From: Sialis fuliginosa
Lineage: Eukaryota; Arthropoda; Insecta; Megaloptera; Sialidae
Length of the DNA: 64,000 bases
Assembly (NCBI GenBank): GCA_961205875.1
Contig: OY540820.1
Span: forward strand, 10,974,001-11,038,000
Direction of reading: 5' to 3'
Shown: positions 46,820 through 58,026 of the stretch, piece after piece
Layout of the letters: each line of letters opens with the position of its first letter
Position numbering within the stretch: the stretch's first letter is position 1
The notes under the pieces: model-generated
What the model was told of the DNA's origin: nothing
What the model saw: only the letters and a program-made list of their open reading frames with translations
Databases searched by the model: none
Program-made: the position numbers and the translations under genes

Positions 46820-47647
46820 CTAGCTGGGCCCACGCGGCTTCGCTCGCGTAGACTACGGAATTATTGTTTAGGATTTTTGAAAAATATAGTTTAATTAATT
46901 AAGTACAAACACGATTAGTTATTATTGTAATAATAATTTATCAATACCTAAATTACCTAACAAAAACGAATCAGAAGAAAAAAGTACAAATAATTTGTGT
47001 TCTGTTTAAATTTAAATGTTAATTATTGAAAACAAAATTAACTCAAACGTCAGCCGAGGGACTCCGAATATCTACCGAACGTAAGCGAATCCAGTCTGTT
47101 GTACATCGCTTCGATGTGGCACGACACCATACATTTAAAATGTTACCTTTATAAATATATTTTAAGATATTTTCTAAACTATACGACCAAATTGGATGCT
47201 GTAAATGGCAAACTATATCTACATTAAGTACTTATGACGATGAAATCATTTATTTCGATAAGGATTAATGTTTTGCAGGTCATAAGTCCATGTAAACAAA
47301 ACCCAAATATTTTATGTTTTTTTTGTAACATAAAAGCAGTTATTGTGGCTTAAATATAAAAGTTAGACATATCGTGTCGCTGACTTAATTGTAGAACTTT
47401 TGATTCTACACAATTCTTTAATACATTATTTTGTTCTATATTGAACGGTTTAGGCAGCGTATTACAAAACAGCGCGCCGACGGCAAAATTTTTTCCGACT
47501 TGATTTACTATTATCGTCACTGCTTTGTTGTTATGTTACCTAACGTAAAAAAATATAGCCTATAACCAGGCCAGAGAACGTACCTATGAATTAAAAAAAA
47601 AACTCGTAAATCGGATAAGTGGTTCTCGAGTGATAAGGTAACTAACG

Positions 47648-47689
<42 letters not shown>

Positions 47690-47718
47690 GAGACGTTGAG
47701 CTTTATATATATTAAGGA
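46820..47718 (-). mobile_element. Non-autonomous Helitron
   Basis: On the - strand it starts TCCTTAATATATATAAAGCT and ends GGGCCCAGCTAG, with A before and T after. A GC-rich hairpin (gcgagcgaagccgcgtgg) precedes the 3' end. A GACA/GTCT microsatellite of about 11 units near its 5' end (47,648-47,692) is part of the element. A 3' fragment of the same family is at 49,938-50,279 in the opposite orientation. Confidence 0.7.
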
Positions 47719-48151
47719 TTTGTTATATTTAAAAGAGTCAATTTTTGTGATTAAACCTTTATTTTCTGCAGAAATAAGTATTTTTTTGGAAATAGGAAAC
47801 ACGTAAGATCATCATAAAATAGTTGCTATTTAAAGTCAAGTAATTTAGTATTATTATTATCATTATTAATGTTTTTTTAAATAACAAATGTAATAACCTT
47901 TTCTATTTTTTTCATACACAATCAGATCCATGAAACAAAAATATAGGTTCTTATTAAAAATATAAAAACAATTACCATTTAAAAATCCATGAAAACACAC
48001 AAATAAAAAAATATTATGATATTCCCTTTAAACTGTAAGTAACTTTTGTCTGAAATTATTTTTTGTAAACAGTTTACTTTTTGAAATAAAAATCGTAATT
48101 CGTAACGTTTTATTTTTTTAAACCAGAAATAAGTCTTGAGGCTTTCGCGGT
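47719..48151. other. Intron DNA, no feature
   Basis: AT-rich; nothing recognised. Confidence 0.5.
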
Positions 48152-48249
48152 GATCTTGACTTCTGGATCTAAGCCGCGTCAATTTGATCGAGTTATTAAC
48201 CGATAATACGTCCAAATCGACGCGGCTTACACTCAGAAGCCAAAATCCA
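48152..48249. repeat. Short palindromic element E, copy 2
   Basis: The arms gatcttgacttctgg...aagccgcgtc and their mirror (gacgcggcttacactcagaa) match the element at 7609-7761. The loop is shorter and the arms less perfect. Confidence 0.7.
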
Positions 48250-48736
48250 AACCAGGTTTACACAAATAAATATTATTAATCCGGAATATTTTATTTGAAC
48301 CTAGATAAAAGGTATATAAATATTTAAAAAAAATACTAATTATATTTAAGCGAAATTGTAGTTTTAAGATTGTTCCAAAATGAAATAACGTAAATAAGTA
48401 AAATAAAATAAACATTATTTCAAACATATTTGCTTACTTTCATCAAACGTTTCACAAACAATAAATATTATTTTCAATTTCTGCTAACTAAATAAGAGAA
48501 TATGTAATTAAGATGAGAAATTTAAAAATGATCTCAGATTATCGCTTCTATTTGTATTTCCGACAGTTCAATCACAAAAAATTAATTAAAAAATAATTAG
48601 AAATTCTTTTATACATACGTAATTTTTATCATTAAGACAAGTTAATTGTACCTTTTTAATTGTAATTACTTACAAATAATACAGATTTTCTCGATTTTTT
48701 TAGCATATCATTTAAAAAGTTATAATGTGTACTTAC

Positions 48737-48933
48737 ATAGTTCGGCTGTGGATCTGTGGGTCTGGCTTTCATAGTGACGTCGCCGACAGCGGCCCCTGCA
48801 CCGTAGTACATCTCCCACACACTGGGCTTGTCGTCGTGTCTCAGTAAAGGCCCCCGGGTCGCCGCCCCAAACTGTCTTGTGCCTGCAAGACTTCGACATA
48901 ATTTTCCGCCAAGATGGTACTCTGGTTTCTGAC
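48737..48933 (-). CDS. Unrecognised membrane protein, penultimate coding exon of those in view
   Basis: Bounded on the - strand by 'atcgtgtag' and AACTAT/GTAAGT. Entering with two bases of a split Gly codon, it reads QKPEYHLGGKLCRSLAGTRQ, then FGAATRGPLLRHDDKPSVWE, MYYGAGAAVGDVTMKARPTD, PQPNY. It is in-frame open throughout, and its phases match both neighbours (entering phase from 50770-51057, leaving at a codon boundary into 24518-24733). Composition is Gly/Arg-rich with no obvious domain or membrane segment. A repeat family A copy starts only about 35 bases upstream of its acceptor. Confidence 0.72.
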
Positions 48934-48967
48934 CTACACGATTGATAAAAAAAATGTATAAATATGA

Positions 48968-49168
48968 TAAGGTAAATGCACCAGTTATGGCCGCTATAAG
49001 AGCAATTTTTTGTAATTCTCATAAACTCATGTTACTAATAAAATAAGTAGTTATTTATTTAATCAATTTAATTACCAAAGTCCGATTTTTAAATTATAGC
49101 CTTGATGGACACTTGCTAATGATTACAAAATGATAAGTACTACGACACAAAAAATATAAAAGAAAGAA
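48968..49168 (-). mobile_element. Repeat family A, truncated copy 5
   Basis: It begins aaggtaaatgcaccagttat and keeps the first ~200 bases of the family with a deletion of the central 'tgtttatgttttttc' block. It ends at 'aaagaaagaatg'. Confidence 0.7.
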
Positions 49169-49937
49169 TGCAAATATGCATCACTATGCAGTGTAGGTTT
49201 ACAATTTTTCAAAAATATTTAATAATTCAATTAGAAAAACATTTTTAAGCTATAAATTTCGATGTTTTATATGTGACCCTCTTCTGAAAAAAGTTAGTGA
49301 CCCCTTAGTAGTTTAGAGTTAGTTTCTTTTTCTTCTCAACGACTCGGGCAAATTTAAATAATCTCATTTCATATTTACTCTATGATTCTGTTAAAAAATG
49401 CACTATTTTAATTCTTTTTGGAAAAAAAAATTTATTTGCGATTTATTTATATAATAATACAACTGATTAGAAAACGATTTTATGGGGCTTTTTAATATTC
49501 CTCAGCAAACTTTGGAATGTTAGTAGAACTCTCTATAAGTAAATAAAAAAGTTTGTTTTTTATTGCAATGATTTTCATTTCTAAATATGCAAATAAATAT
49601 AAAAAAATACTACAACAAATTATACAATTTCGCGTTTTAAAGTGTGCCACTCAGTAGTGCCACCTTTAAGAAACTCAAGCAAAAAAGTAATTTATTCATT
49701 AAAAACCGTACTCATTTAAAGATGTTATTGATAGGTATGTTTTTTTGGTGGAAAATAAAATAAATACATATATGGCAGTTGAGTTTTTTGCGTTCAATTT
49801 AAAATGGTGAAAACTGCAATTATATGGATATATTTTATAAAGTATTGACATTTCTTTATTTAAAAATGAAATTGTTTTCCAAACTGTTATTAATTCATAT
49901 TGACCATTTACTTTTTAAATCTATGTACATATATGAA
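49169..49937. other. Intron DNA, no feature
   Basis: AT-rich; nothing recognised. Confidence 0.5.
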
Positions 49938-50279
49938 TTATAAAACACAACGTCTCTCTGTCTGTCCGTTAGTGCGCTTGTCACTCGAGAACAACTTATG
50001 CGATTTACGTGTGTTTTTTTTTTAATTCACAGTTGTTCTTTACCCAGGTTTTAGTATATTATATATATAAGCAGTGACGATAATAGTAAATTATGTCGGA
50101 AAAAAGTTTGCCGCCAGCGCGCTGTTTTGCAATAGGCTGCCTAAACCGTTAAATATTGAACAATATAATGAAGTACAGAATTGTGTAGAATAAAAAGATC
50201 TAAAATAATTCAACTATATTTTTCAAAAATCCTAAACAATAATTCCGTAGTCCACGCGATCGAAGCTGCGGGCACATAG
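49938..50279 (+). mobile_element. Helitron 3' fragment
   Basis: It shares 'caacgtctctctgtctgtcc', 'gcgcgctgttttgca', 'ggctgcctaaaccgtt' and 'aacaataattccgtagtcca' with the - strand of 46,820-47,718. It ends 'gctgcgggcacatag', a mutated CTAG end. The 5' end is missing. Confidence 0.65.
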
Positions 50280-50769
50280 TTAAATCAAAAATGCTGAATT
50301 TTATTTTATTACTAATTTGTATTAAAATTATATAAAATTAAAGAGTGAAGTACCCTATTATCGAATATTTTTTTCTATTTATACCAATTTAAAAAATAGT
50401 AACAAGTATCAGTAACAAATTATTAATTCGTTCAAAAACTATTTTTTCTGAGAAGTTCAAAAGAAAATAATTGAATTAAAATAAAATGTTTCGAAAACAA
50501 ATACTTTATAAGAGCTAACTTTTCGGGCTGTTGTCCACGTTCTCGTATTTTTTTACTTGACTTTTCGAAGACTCCGACATGAGAGTCGAAACGTCAAGGA
50601 AAGATTAAAATTAAAATTAAATAAAATAAAAATATTAATTAGTGTAGATTTGGACACCCCGTATTAATCATTGGACGGTAGATGGTAAATCCAATAAAAA
50701 TAATAATTTGTTTTGGCTCTTATTGAGAAATCGATTGACCACCCTTATTATAGTTTTTTCATATATTAC
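50280..50769. other. Intron DNA, no gene
   Basis: AT-rich. Near 50,560 'cgaagactccgacatgagag' followed by 'gtcgaaacgtcaaggaaag' looks like a short dispersed repeat; near 50,640 'gatttggacaccccgtatta' echoes the hAT family of 40,306. Confidence 0.4.
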
Positions 50770-51057
50770 CTTTGTTATAATTTTGTTCTGACGTAGACAT
50801 AAATCCACACGCAACTGTCGTCGGGGAAGTCTTCATCGGACTGAGGTTATCTCCGGAGAAGAGTATGACGTTCCGGATTCCATTCGTTAATGTTGACCAG
50901 TCGTTATGGGCAAACCCGGGCTCACTGAAACCGCTGCTACTGCTTGGGGCGATATAAAGATCTTCAGAGGGCCTTAGTGCGTCGGGGCCGCCTAGAGATG
51001 CAGGCCACACTGGCGGTGGAGGCGGCGGGGATGCATGAGGTGGTACATGTGGAGGAG
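50770..51057 (-). CDS. Unrecognised membrane protein, proline-rich coding exon
   Basis: On the - strand, after 'catttgtccag' and before AACAAAG/GTAATA. It reads PPHVPPHASPPPPPPVWPAS, LGGPDALRPSEDLYIAPSSS, SGFSEPGFAHNDWSTLTNGI, RNVILFSGDNLSPMKTSPTT, VACGFMSTSEQNYNK. The entry and exit codons are split 1+2 and match the exons on either side. The run of six prolines and PPHVPPH are candidate SH3/WW/EVH1 ligands, which fits a cytoplasmic location. No folded domain is recognised. An insertion (51,157-51,466) lies 100 bases upstream of its acceptor. Confidence 0.72.
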
Positions 51058-51156
51058 CTGGACAAATGAAATTAATTAATTTGAGGTCACTTACAAGTAG
51101 AGAAATAACAATTCAAGATAGCTGCATTTTTGAATGTGATATGACTTACAGACTTA

Positions 51157-51466
51157 TGTCCGGTATTATAAAGGAGCTAGCAAGCATTTTCCACTGAGAT
51201 ATCAAACTTATATGACAATTCTTTTGGAGTTTGTTGATGACTTTGACAAGTTTCGCGCACGCATTGTAGGTAAATACCAACGGTATTAAAACAGTGGTGA
51301 TATTATGAAAATTATTTTGTACGGTCAAAGATGCCAACTGTGTTACAATTAGTTGAAGTGTCACTGCTCTAAATTCCATAGCTAATCCATAGATACTAGT
51401 ACAGAATTAATACCCCAAGTAATTGCTAGCTAGCAAATTTTGCTAGCTCCTTTATAATACCGGACA
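51157..51466. mobile_element. PIF/Harbinger-like MITE
   Basis: The 27-base terminal inverted repeats are perfect (tgtccggtattataaaggag and seven more bases at 51,157-51,183; mirror at 51,440-51,466) and TTA flanks both ends (51,154-51,156 and 51,467-51,469). 310 bases. A 77-codon frame crossing it shows no family resemblance. Confidence 0.85.
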
Positions 51467-53123
51467 TTACAGAATTACATGAGTTTTCATACTTTTTATT
51501 TATTTTCACAAATAGATAATTAGAGGAACTCACGATGTAGAATTAAAGTGAATATTTTAACGTCACTACTATTATATTATTATTATTTTTATATTATATT
51601 ATTATTAACACTATAAATGTAATTACATTCGATCAAAAAGAACGTATGCTATATACAAATAATTTAATTTAATTTCAGTACACCTCTAACATGAGAAGCC
51701 CATAAAGGGAGTTTTTTTATTTTTGACCGAATATTATTTTTCAATTTTATAAATATAAATAATAATTAATTATTAAGTACAGTGATATAAAACTAAAAAG
51801 ATATATTTTTATTTCACCAAGGAATATTTTCAAATTTGACTTTTTAATTATTATTCACAAAGTAAATGATTTAAATATTTTTATCCACGACTTATATATA
51901 TATGTAATACATGTATACATACGTAGTTTTTACTATATAATGCTATCTATTAATCACATAGGGAATAATGAATAATTTGAGAAATTGTGATTGGTGCACA
52001 AGCGTGTATAATGGTCATTATACCCGCTTGTGCACCAATCACAATTTCTAAAGTCTATTAAAATGAGTGAAACGTATCAGTGATTACATGCGAAAAATGC
52101 GATAGAAGCTAATATTGGTACAAGATAATTTCCCTAGTGGCTGTTTGCGGAACTAACGTTTGACATATACTTTCACAGCTGTGTGATATCATTGCGAGTT
52201 TATTGTAATTTTTTATTCTTTACAAAAATTCTACTACGAAGTAGTGAAAAAGACTATAAAACCTCTTCGCGAGGGTGAGCAGTATTTTAAAAGTGAAATG
52301 TTGATGTGTAAGTGTTTCCTTTTTTTATCATTATTCATATTCATTTCTACATGACGTTTTGTTGAAGCTTGCGTTCCTTGTATTCAGTTGTGTTTTATAA
52401 AAGTAATTCAAATAGTGGTGGATAAAGTACAGTATACTACTCGTAATAATCGCAATTATTAACTCGGAATGTTTTTTCTCTCTCGCCGCTTCGCGGCTCG
52501 ATTCGAAAATTATCCTCTGTAATAATAGCTATCATTATTGACTCGTGGTATAATATACTATAATACTATCTATAAGTGAAAAATCGCCGATATTTTAATT
52601 AAAATGTAAAAATCTGAGTTCTTCATATGTTCTTGTAGCAGAATATTTTAAAGTTTTTTGTTTACACTAATTTAAACTTTTAAAATCAAATCATTTAAAT
52701 ACAGACCATAAAACAGAATGTACAAAATGTATACAATAAAAATATTGACAGACATTTCTTTATTTCACATTTTATTATTTATTAATTACATTTTAAACTT
52801 TCGCTATTATTTAACCGCGCTATAATAAAAACCGTGTTCACTATTTGAATCTAAACTCGCTGTTAATGTTAACTTTATATACACATTAATATATAGCTTG
52901 TGCGAACAAAAATGTATGTATAGTTAAAAATGACAATGACATATTAATCACGTCTAAATAATAATGACAAAAATAAATATGGTTATTAATTGTCCCATGA
53001 TAGAAATATAGAAATGGCAACTTTCGAGAATCTGAACATATAAATAATAGAATAGTTGTCAGTTGTCAAAGTAAATAATTCTTCAAAACATTAAAGTAAA
53101 TATCTTTAAAAATGGCTTGTATT
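51467..53123. other. Intron DNA
   Basis: AT-rich with a 70-bp palindrome at 51,980-52,049. A GC-richer spot near 52,485 ('ctcgccgcttcgcggctcga') has no supported coding role. No gene seen. Confidence 0.45.
51980..52049. repeat. Near-perfect 70-bp palindrome
   Basis: The left arm agaaattgtgattggtgcac...aagcg and the right arm cgcttgtgcaccaatcacaa...tttct pair over about 33 bases, with one or two mismatches and almost no loop ('gtataatggtcattatac'). Confidence 0.85.
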
Positions 53124-53614
53124 ATGTACACCAGTTATGGCCGCTATAAGAGTAAGTTTTCGGTTTTTTTGGATTAATGGGCTTGTTTTTTTGTAATTTT
53201 CATGAACTCATGTTACTAATAAAACAAGTAACACTTAATTTAATCAATTTAATTACCAAAGTCCGCAAATATAGTTTGTTTTTTTAATTATAGCCATTTA
53301 TTTTCCAGAAATGGATACAGTAAAGCCAGTAATGAGCACGTAGTGATGGACACTTGCTAATGATTACAAAATGATAAGTACTACGACACAAAAGATATAA
53401 AAGAAAGAATAAATAAATTATACTAATAATTCGTTTAAATGTCCACCATTTTGACACCTATTGGCCGATTCTAATGAAATCGCGCTGTAAGTTTATTAAA
53501 TATATATTCAGAAATGGCAGTAATCAAATATCAACAAATATTTCTAATTCAGTACATTTAATTAAAAATTTGCCATTACTGGGGTCCTTGCCAAGACTGG
53601 TGCCAGTACCTTAT
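53124..53614 (-). mobile_element. Repeat family A, copy 6
   Basis: It runs from 'gtacaccagttatggccgct' to 'gactggtgccagtacctta' with all main interior blocks in reverse orientation. The outermost bases of its left end are lost, and about 60 central bases are missing. Confidence 0.8.
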
Positions 53615-54428
53615 CAACTTTTTTGATGCACGCAAAGAAAATTACATTTGTTATTTTGTTATATTTCTGTTGGCAAAAAGTAGTTTTTATAAATCTGAAA
53701 AACATTTTTTTGTTTAAATATAATTCTCTTTGGAACCGAACCGCAATGATATTTTGTATTAAATGTAAAATTTTATTTGTAAACTTTATTTTGAATGAAA
53801 CTGCATAACTCAAAAATGACATTTCTGTGGGTTGATGCGTTATTGTGCATTTATTCCTTGGATCACGCAATAACATTTTTGTAAGTAATTTAACTACAAA
53901 GTGTAGACATCTTAAAATTTTTGGGGTTTCAGAATTTTCTCGATATCGTCAAATGTATTAAGGCAGCGTTGAGCTAGCGAAAATATTTCTAACAATAAGT
54001 TATACACATTTGTCTCTAAATATTTAACTATAAAATTATTTAATGAAGAGAAAAGTGCATATTCGGAATATTTAAGTTGTTTACAAGTTTTGAGAGAATA
54101 CAATTATAGAGGTTTTATTGTATACATATTAGGGTGGGTCGAAAATAGGAAATTTTTGCGGATCAAATCGTTATAATGCTCAAAAGTTGCTATTCATTAA
54201 TACAAGCAATAATGCCACCAATATTTTTTAAATCGGTCAATTAACTTTGTTCAGTGATTTTTTTGAAAATAATTTTTTTTTAATGGGTTAGATTTTCATG
54301 GGGAAAAAATTGAGGAGTCAAAATTTGGATTCAATATAAATCAAAACATACATAAAATATTTCAAGCTGTTTGAAATAGTGTCGAATTGCAATAAAACAG
54401 ACAACCGACAAACATTTCAAACACCCAC
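53615..54428. other. Intron DNA, no feature
   Basis: AT-rich; the open frames are not supported by composition or splice context. Confidence 0.45.
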
Positions 54429-54779
54429 CTGGTAATGGAGGTTCGCCACAGCTTCCATACCCCGACGACGATACGGTGCGTCCCGAAGAAACACCGCGTC
54501 CTGAAGGCACTCCGCTGCCCCCGCTCGGCTGCGCGCAGACGACAGCCGCTGGAGGTAGCACCACGTTGTAATTGTCATCTACAAACAACGGGTTGACGCG
54601 ACTGACCGCGTACAGCTGGTTCTTGTGCACGCCGAGCGTCGCCAGAGGGTCGTCCGTCACATGGGCCGTATCGCGAGACGTGCCCCAGCCTCCTGCAGTG
54701 CCGCCGCTCCCGCCGCCCCCCGGATCCTGCTGGTGTTGGAGCCATTTCAACATGGTGCGCGCGGCATTGTCGACACGAA
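54429..54779 (-). CDS. Unrecognised membrane protein, first coding exon in view
   Basis: On the - strand, after 'attgtttttcag' and ending CCAG/GTGGGT. It encodes 116 residues: RVDNAARTMLKWLQHQQDPG, a Gly-rich linker (GGGSGGTAGGWGTSRD), TAHVTDDPLATLGVHKNQLY, AVSRVNPLFVDDNYNVVLPP, AAVVCAQPSGGSGVPSGRGV, and a Ser/Gly segment to CGEPPLP. The conserved-looking parts are the initial helix-like AARTMLKWLQHQQ and the LYAVSRVNPLFVDDNYNVVLPP core. The entering split codon (two bases, TT) shows that coding exons exist further upstream, outside the window or in the intron beyond 54,780. GC content is about twice that of the flanks. I do not recognise the family. Confidence 0.75.
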
Positions 54780-55676
54780 CTGAAAAACAATGATAAATAA
54801 ATAATATTTCAATAACATTCAATTGAAAAATAAAATAAAATTAAGTTCAAAATTAATATTTAAGGATGTATAGCAAGTATCTAATTTCAACGAGAAATAG
54901 TTGAAATTTGGAGAAGTTACTCCTCAATTAATCTTAAGTACCCACGCAAAATTTCAGAACATAGTTTGAAAGTTATTATTTTTTTTAATTAACATGGGCT
55001 CTTATGACAGAATGGTGGTTAAAGTCCAATAGTTCGAGCATCGAGAAAAATCTACAATTATCACAACACGTCACTTACATATTTAGCAACAAGTTTCATA
55101 CAAAAATTATACATATGTATACAACTAAATTGCGAGAAAAAAATAATTATTGCTGAAAAATATTTAAAAAAAAATGGCGTACTGAAATGTAATGATTTGT
55201 TTTATTACATATATATGTTTTCATATACATAAGAATGGATATGTACAAAATGTTTTTCAATTTATTTTTACATATTTTTTTATTTATATAATTACTATTT
55301 ATATTAACTATTTAACCATTTTCTGGAAAGCACTAATCAAGTACTATTATATAAGAAAACTATCAAAAATTGGACATATTAGACACATTGGTAACTGACT
55401 TGTATAGTTACTATAATGGTGTTATAAAACTATTTTATTTTTATAATGGAATGAAGTCATATTCTATTATAAGTACTGTACAGTAAACTAGTTTAAATAT
55501 TAAAGTAAGTTTTGTCCATAATTGTACCTTTATAATATACTCCCAGATCTTTTTACACGGTCTTTTTTAACATGATTTTGAAATAACACAGCCCACAAAG
55601 AAGAACAAATACACATTTTTACACGAATTTTTTGTTCTAAGATGAATTGCATAGTAAAAATGTATAAAAAATATCT
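54780..55676. other. Intron DNA upstream of the exon at 54,779
   Basis: AT-rich; no gene or element recognised. Confidence 0.5.
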
Positions 55677-56415
55677 GCCATGGGAGCCACGGAACTTTCT
55701 TATACGTAATCCTGACATTGAACAGTGTACGTGATTCTTAATTTATTAAAATATATTTCTGACAAACTAATAAAAGATAAAATAAAATGAATGGGACATA
55801 AAGTATAGATAATATTATTCTCTACATTATATTTCAAATGAATTTTTTGAACGTTTTAACCGAAAACGGATGTTTACTCTTGTCAATTTTTGAATTTTCG
55901 AACTATTTTTGAAATACGAAATAATATTTTAGATAAAAAATTTTGAGTATATTATTATCTATAATTTATTCCCCATATATTTTTTCCAACGTTTATGATT
56001 TCGTCAGAAAGATTTTTTTTAAATAATTATTATTTAGATTCACTGATAAACACGCAAAAATGAATAGAACATAAATTATAGATATTAATATTACCTACAA
56101 TTTTTAAGTTGACCATTTTTCTCTATTTTGCACTGTTTCAAAGTAATTCGAAAAATTCAAAAATCGTTTTCAAAAATAGGACGTTTCCTTCCTAGACAAA
56201 AATTAATCTTAAATATAAAATTTCACCCTTCTACGATTTGTCGTATTTGAGTTACAGCGCTAACAGACAGACGGACACACAGACATCATGGCGAAAATAG
56301 TCAGAATGGATTCGGGGAAGGTCAAAATGGATAAAAAAAAAATCGGTTTCACTATACTTTAATTATACTATTTCATATACTCGTACATATGGTATATGAA
56401 AGTAAAAAACATAAT
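55677..56415 (-). repeat. Dispersed repeat D, longest copy, internally palindromic
   Basis: It starts 'ccatgggagccacggaactt', 'tcttatacgtaatcctgaca', passes through an inverted pair (near 55,800-55,890 and 55,900-56,000: 'agataatattattctctaca'/'ttattatctataatttattc'-type blocks), and ends with 'gcgaaaatagtcagaatgga' and 'tcatatactcgtacatatgg'. It is the opposite orientation of 295-590. Confidence 0.65.
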
Positions 56416-57119
56416 ATAAAATTCTCGATTTTACTATGTATTTTTTACACGGTTTTCGTTAGAACGTACCTACCGTGTAAAAAAGAGTTAGGTGTATACA
56501 CACTCAGAACACATCACCCTAAATATGCCACCGGTATAAATAATGACAGCTGATTCTTTAAATGTCCAAGCATGGTTTAAGTATAATAATAGTCATAATA
56601 ATTATGATAATAAATTATATACATACGGGCATTTAGAATGCCGTATAACGTATATAACACACATATTACATAATACATATAGTAGGTACTATTGTCGACT
56701 TACGTAACGTTTGCCATCTGTGCAAATATTTGGGTCATCGCGCCGCGTTAACGCCTTCTTGTTTCGCAAATGGTTAATGACTGATTACAGACAGAATTCC
56801 GATCTGTTTTTCTTATTGTTATTGAAAATAAATATTATTACAATTAATCAAATAATGTATACCATCATTTATCATACGCTAATTGAATCGATCAGGAAAT
56901 AAATAAGATAAAATATGCATTTATTTTTATACTTGATAGCAAAATATGTATGTAGATCCAGTAAAAAAGTTTTTAGACCAAGAGCTGGTTACAAACAAAC
57001 TAGCTTATCGAGAGACAGGGTAAAATGTTTTTTTAAATGTTAGTACCCATAGTAGCGACCATAAGAAAAATCATTTTATGCCTGGGTGGAACTTGTTAAT
57101 TTTTCAGGAGCTAAAGCTA
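56416..57119. other. AT-rich DNA, no feature
   Basis: A less AT-rich spot at 56,700-56,790 has no supported frame. Nothing else recognised. Confidence 0.45.
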
Positions 57120-57482
57120 GGTAAAAATTATTTTTTTATAACAAGGCATGTGGCATGTTAAAACGTATAATAAAGTAGCGGAAATTGACGTTGTGGTGAC
57201 TTCCATAAAATTTTCTCGTAACATGTGTCGTTTTTGAGATAAAATGGGATCTTCCTCAAACCAGACCCAAAACTCAACCAACCCACCAAGTTTAATTAAT
57301 ATCGGTTCAGTGGTTTATGAGTTATGCGTGTGACATGGATACAGGCATACTAGGGACAGACAGACAGACACAGAATAAAAAGTGTTTGTCTTGACCTAAA
57401 ACGGAAATATGTATCAAGTTAATATTTTGAAATCGGAGAACAATTTTTTTTTCACAAAGCTTCCCGTATCTTCGATATAACC
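57120..57482 (+). repeat. Dispersed repeat B, copy 2
   Basis: It shares 'atatcggttcagtggt', 'gagttatgcgtgtgaca', a GACA run, 'aaaagtgtttgtcttgac' and 'cacaaagcttcccgtatctt' with about 6,650-6,985, in the same orientation. Confidence 0.7.
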
Positions 57483-57498
57483 AGGAAGCAATATGTTT

Positions 57499-58026
57499 AT
57501 AAGGTACTGGTACCAGTCTTGGATATGACCACAGTAATGGCATTTTTTAATTAAATGTGTTAAATTAGAAATATTTGTTGATATTTGATTACTACCTTTT
57601 CTGAATATTAATCTGTATACATTTAACTGTCTTACAGCGTGATTTGATGACAATCGGCCAAATGTCAAAATGGTACACATTTAAACTAATTATTAATATA
57701 ATTTATTTATTAATTATTATTTTATCACAGCAACTGCTTTACATTGTTTCAAATTTGACGATTCTTTCTTTTATATATTTTGTGTTGTAGTACTTATTAT
57801 TTTGTAATCATTAGCAAGTGTCCATCACTGCGTGCTCATTACTTACTTTATCCATTACTGAAGAAAAAACATAAACAAAATAACTATATTTGCGGATTTT
57901 AGTAATTAAATTGATTAAATAAAGGGTTACTTGTTTTATTAATAAAATGAGTTCATGAGAATTACAAAAAAGAAGCCAGTCAATCACTTTGCTTCTATAG
58001 CGGCCATAACTGGTACCATTACCTTA
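57499..58026 (+). mobile_element. Repeat family A, full-length copy 7
   Basis: It starts aaggtactggtaccagtctt and ends gccataactggtaccattac. All interior blocks are present; it abuts the repeat B copy that ends 16 bases earlier. Confidence 0.82.

Noticed and set aside
47584-47802. 72-codon frame with repeated CLSVCLSV
   Set aside because: It is a translation of the GACA microsatellite within a Helitron.
53562-53876. 104-codon frame on the - strand
   Set aside because: It starts inside a repeat family A copy and continues in AT-rich DNA; no domain or splice support.
54572-54793. Two further open frames over the coding exon at 54,429-54,779
   Set aside because: They are shadows of the GC-rich exon. 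Only the chosen frame has matching splice phases with the neighbouring exons.
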